Of a stretch of DNA of 64,000 bases, positions 61,470 to 64,000 are shown in pieces (positions within the stretch are counted from its first letter, which is position 1; each line of letters starts with the position of its first letter). Made by a program: the position numbers and the translations under genes. The stretch spans positions 3,736,934-3,800,933 of the forward strand of contig NZ_KE124774.1 of NCBI RefSeq assembly GCF_000188155.2, in the 5' to 3' direction. The notes under the pieces were generated by a model, which saw only the letters and a list, made by a program, of their open reading frames with translations, was not told the origin of the DNA and ran no database searches. Origin of the DNA: Methylocystis sp. ATCC 49242 (GTDB taxonomy: Bacteria; Pseudomonadota; Alphaproteobacteria; Rhizobiales; Beijerinckiaceae).

Positions 61470-62723
61470 TCAAATACGCTGGTGGGGGTCGAAGCTGTCG
61501 GAAAACAAACGCGCCCATTGCGATCTCAAGGGGAGATTGCGCGGCGGGCCCGTCAGCAAGCGAGTGATCTGGTCCTCATAAAAGGCAAACCAGCGTTCCC
61601 GAAACGCTCGATACTTTTCCCCGTCGCGCCGGACGGGGCCGGACACAAAATGGGGAAAGAATCTGTCGCCACGGCGTTCGACCGCAATCCAGATCGTTTC
61701 GCAACGGGTTTCGTAGGCGATGAATGGAGCGCCTTCCGCCATTGGCACGTCAAGTCCGAGGACATTAATCTTGGCGTTTAGCTTTCCGGCGAGACCATCA
61801 GGCGCCATGAAGATCGAATAACCATCCTCGATCGCCCTCACGCCCTGATATAAAGCCGTACGGGGATCCTTTACGTTGAAGTGGTTTTCCGCCGATATGA
61901 CCGAGAAAACGCGGCCTTTCGCTCCAGTGCCCCAAACAAAGGCGAGGCTCAGCAAATTCACGAAACCGCCATGGAAGAACACGACCAGGGTTCCTCTGGA
62001 AGGACTGAATTGTCGAAAACCGCGACGCAATGTTTGAACATCCATCAATGCAAATAGCGCTCGGATGTCGGCCTCGGGGAACATGTCGCCCCACCGGTCC
62101 GCCATAATGTGATCGAGAGCAAAAGCCTCCTCCAGATCGCGCATCCATCGGTCGCGTGGTATTTCATCGAGGCGATTGACCGCGAGCAGGCGGTTCGCCA
62201 AATTGGGCGGCATTTCCACGCGACCTGCGAGGATCTTCGAGGTATCAAGAAGGTTACGAAAGTTGAGGTCCTCATGGCCGAGATACTTCAGTCGCATGAG
62301 CAACTGCAAATTTTCCTGCCCGACGTAATTGAACCTCTTCATAAGATCGAAATTTGAAAAGCGCGGCGGCGGCAGGCGGCCTTGCGCCTCCCGCGCCGAT
62401 ATATGACCGACAATCCTGTCTAGCTGGCCTGCATGGACCCCGAATTCCAGCAGCCTTGCAATAATTTTCAGATGACCGAAAGTTATGTCCTCGCGAAGGA
62501 GGAGCATTCGCAGGAAGGCGTCGGAGGAGGCGCGCCTTCCGTCTCTTTTGATCAGCGCGCTGAGCCTGTCCAGCCCGAATTCCATCCAGACCGGAATTTC
62601 AACGAGGCGGGCAAACAGGTCTCCAGCCGCTTCGAGATTCTCGTCCGACAAATGGCGGATCAATATCAAATGAAGTTCGGCGAAGCTTGACGTGAGCGCC
62701 GCAGAATCCGGGAGCGCGGGCAT
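61470..62723 (-). CDS. LPLAT-like putative acyltransferase
   Basis: The protein is 417 residues. The ATG at 62723 has GAGG about 9 nt upstream. The N-terminal 200 residues are helical and unassigned. The C-terminal part resembles lysophospholipid/lipid A acyltransferases (LpxL-like): TLVVFFHGGFVNLLSLAFVWG, a run including SVISAENHFNVKDP, then YSIFMAPDGLAGK and VPMAEGAPFIAYETRCETIWIAVER. The APDG...G and EGAP...T elements occur in that order in LpxL-type enzymes, but the usual HX4D pair is not clear. It may transfer the acyl unit of the ACP encoded 88 nt downstream to a lipid or glycan. Family assignment is tentative. Confidence 0.5.
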   Translation of the reverse strand: MPALPDSAALTSSFAELHLILIRHLSDENLEAAGDLFARLVEIPVWMEFGLDRLSALIKRDGRRASSDAFLRMLLLREDITFGHLKIIARLLEFGVHAGQLDRIVGHISAREAQGRLPPPRFSNFDLMKRFNYVGQENLQLLMRLKYLGHEDLNFRNLLDTSKILAGRVEMPPNLANRLLAVNRLDEIPRDRWMRDLEEAFALDHIMADRWGDMFPEADIRALFALMDVQTLRRGFRQFSPSRGTLVVFFHGGFVNLLSLAFVWGTGAKGRVFSVISAENHFNVKDPRTALYQGVRAIEDGYSIFMAPDGLAGKLNAKINVLGLDVPMAEGAPFIAYETRCETIWIAVERRGDRFFPHFVSGPVRRDGEKYRAFRERWFAFYEDQITRLLTGPPRNLPLRSQWARLFSDSFDPHQRI

Positions 62724-63140
62724 AAATCATCGCCTCAAAAATATTGATCGCTGAAGTTTTACTATCAGTCCTTTTGAATCTGTGTGCAAGTCCTCACCGG
62801 GTCATTTCTGGGCGTCATCACGATGGAGAGCGCGTCCGTATCCCCGGATCCAATCCAGCTAAATATTTGAGGACGTATGGGGTTCCATGCTCCATTTCGG
62901 ACAGGACTCCGATTGCCCCGCGGATTTTATGGCGTTCGATCCAGCAAGATTCCGACGTCATTATCGATCTTCTGTTCGCGCATAGGTAAGCCTAATTATA
63001 ATATACAACTAATAATTGTATTGTGGCGTGAGGAACGCGGGAGGAAGCGCCTTGAGTGATCCGGGCGCCAGCACAATCTGCTTCTTGCCATAAGCTTACC
63101 AGACAATCATGATGACCGGATATTTGCAAAGGAGAGCTCA
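62724..63140. promoter_or_regulatory. Divergent promoter region with AT-rich core
   Basis: About 417 bp without a gene separates two divergent transcripts. An AT-rich core at 62990-63025 includes TATAAT (62997-63002) in the plus orientation and an imperfect palindrome ACAA...TTGT (63004-63018), possibly a regulator site. A good GGAG ribosome site (63131-63134) serves the plus-strand gene. Confidence 0.4.
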
Positions 63141-64000
63141 ATGACGATTGTCGATGGTCTGGTCGCGTCCCAACTGGATCCAAACTCGGCGCTCGGTCGC
63201 GTCATCTCCACCGTCGTCGCGTCATGGCCGGAGCACGAGAAGCTGCTCAATACGAGTTTGCGGGTTCGCAGTCCTCGCGTCCTGCAGCAAAGCGAACATG
63301 TTGCTGAAATGATCGAGAAGCTCGCCGATGGCGGCCTGGAGGCTTACGTCAGGGGCTATCGCTGGATGTGCGACATGGTGCGCGCCGAGGAGCTCGAGTT
63401 TCTGCGCAGCGGGCATTATCGACTCAGTTCTTTCGAAGAGGCGTTCGCGACCGTTTATTCCAATGACGAGGTGATGGCGAAATATATGGATGGCCTGCTC
63501 CTGTCGCAGGTGTTGTGGAGCAACCATGCGCTGATGCTGAATTTCTATATCGACACATTCCTTGCGAATACGCGCCGCGACGGCCGGCATCTCGAAATCG
63601 GGCCCGGCCACGGATTGCTGCTAGCGCTCGCGGCCCGGGAAGGCCGTTTCCGTGAATTGACTGGCTGGGACGTCAGCGAGACAAGCCTTCAGCACACGGC
63701 AAAATGCCTGAAACGTCTCGGCGTGACGACGCCGACAAGGCTGCAAGAGCAAAACGTCTTTGCTCTCGGCGGCGTGTCTGAGCAATTCGACAGTGTGGTC
63801 ATCAGCGAGGTTTGCGAACATCTCGAGCGGCCGGTGGAGGCGCTCGTGGCGTTGAAGAAGGTCATGGCGCCCGGGGGCCGAATTTTCGTCAATGTGCCGA
63901 TCAATGCGCCGGCGATCGATCACATTTATCTGCTGCGGACGCCCGAAGAAGTGGTCGATCTCGTTCGGCAGGCGGGATTTGGAATCGAAACCACCTGCAT
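63141..64000 (+). CDS. Class I SAM-dependent methyltransferase, partial (runs off window)
   Basis: The ATG at 63141 follows AAAGGAG with 6 nt spacing. 286 codons are visible, with no stop before the window end. An N-terminal helical region (about 1-150) has AEMIEKLADGGLEAYVRGYRW. The methyltransferase domain starts DGRHLEIGPGHGLLLALAAREG (motif I) and continues ELTGWDVSETSLQH, DSVVISEVCEHLERPVEALV (motif post II/III) and MAPGGRIFVNVPINAPAIDHI. This is a Methyltransf_11/23-type domain, with the 'SEVCEHL' element typical of O- or C-methyltransferases. It is divergent from the LPLAT-ACP-FkbH operon. Substrate unknown; a link to the ACP-bound unit is only inferred. Confidence 0.85.
   Translation, partial: MTIVDGLVASQLDPNSALGRVISTVVASWPEHEKLLNTSLRVRSPRVLQQSEHVAEMIEKLADGGLEAYVRGYRWMCDMVRAEELEFLRSGHYRLSSFEEAFATVYSNDEVMAKYMDGLLLSQVLWSNHALMLNFYIDTFLANTRRDGRHLEIGPGHGLLLALAAREGRFRELTGWDVSETSLQHTAKCLKRLGVTTPTRLQEQNVFALGGVSEQFDSVVISEVCEHLERPVEALVALKKVMAPGGRIFVNVPINAPAIDHIYLLRTPEEVVDLVRQAGFGIETTC

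Overview
The window looks like a chromosomal segment of a high-GC alphaproteobacterium of the Hyphomicrobiales. I suggest a Methylocystis/Methylosinus or other Beijerinckiaceae-like genome. This is inferred from a proline-rich 'AADLP' outer-membrane beta-barrel protein, a NasS/NasT pair, a FixL/FixJ-type pair and the many insertion sequences. No rRNA, tRNA or CRISPR array was seen.

Layout. (1) 1-10.8 kb, backbone: a secreted chorismate-lyase-like protein, a DUF4239 membrane protein, a porin-family protein, a secreted GlcG/HbpS-like protein, an RND efflux adaptor-permease operon and a membrane class III adenylate/guanylate cyclase. (2) 10.9-18.6 kb, IS cluster: an IS200/IS605 fossil, an IS1380 element, an AraC fragment, and a pair of identical IS110/IS1111-type elements in opposite orientation, each inserted into a terminal repeat of one IS66 element. 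(3) 19.2-29.9 kb, an AT-richer surface-glycan island: a decayed methyltransferase, a sulfotransferase-like protein, a small repeat protein and two GT2-GT4 fusion glycosyltransferases, interrupted by decayed IS630 and IS1595 transposases. (4) 30.0-39.4 kb, nested ISs: an IS3 element split by a second IS3 (4-bp target duplication) and by IS66, which is cut by IS21, which lies against a second, truncated IS21. (5) 39.5-45.0 kb: nasT-nasS, a small membrane protein, an outer-membrane protein and an SbmA/YddA-like ABC transporter. (6) 45.2-57.2 kb: GH3 beta-glucosidase, GH13 alpha-glucosidase, PEP synthase, a FixJ/FixL-type pair and a hybrid histidine kinase. (7) 57.9-64.0 kb: an operon-like set (LPLAT-like protein, acyl carrier protein, FkbH-like protein, secreted TIM-barrel hydrolase-like protein) divergent from a methyltransferase that runs off the window.

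How the genes work together. Region 3 reads as export or decoration of a glycan (glycosyl transfer, sulfation, methylation), but recombination and IS decay have broken part of it. Region 6 combines glucoside breakdown with the gluconeogenic enzyme PpsA and two sensory systems. Region 7 looks like a carrier-protein-based pathway that makes a small acyl or glyceryl unit, perhaps for a lipid or glycan. The most unusual signal is in region 2: the IS110/IS1111 copies split both IS66 ends at the same place, which implies sequence-directed targeting, and their non-coding ends are long and structured.
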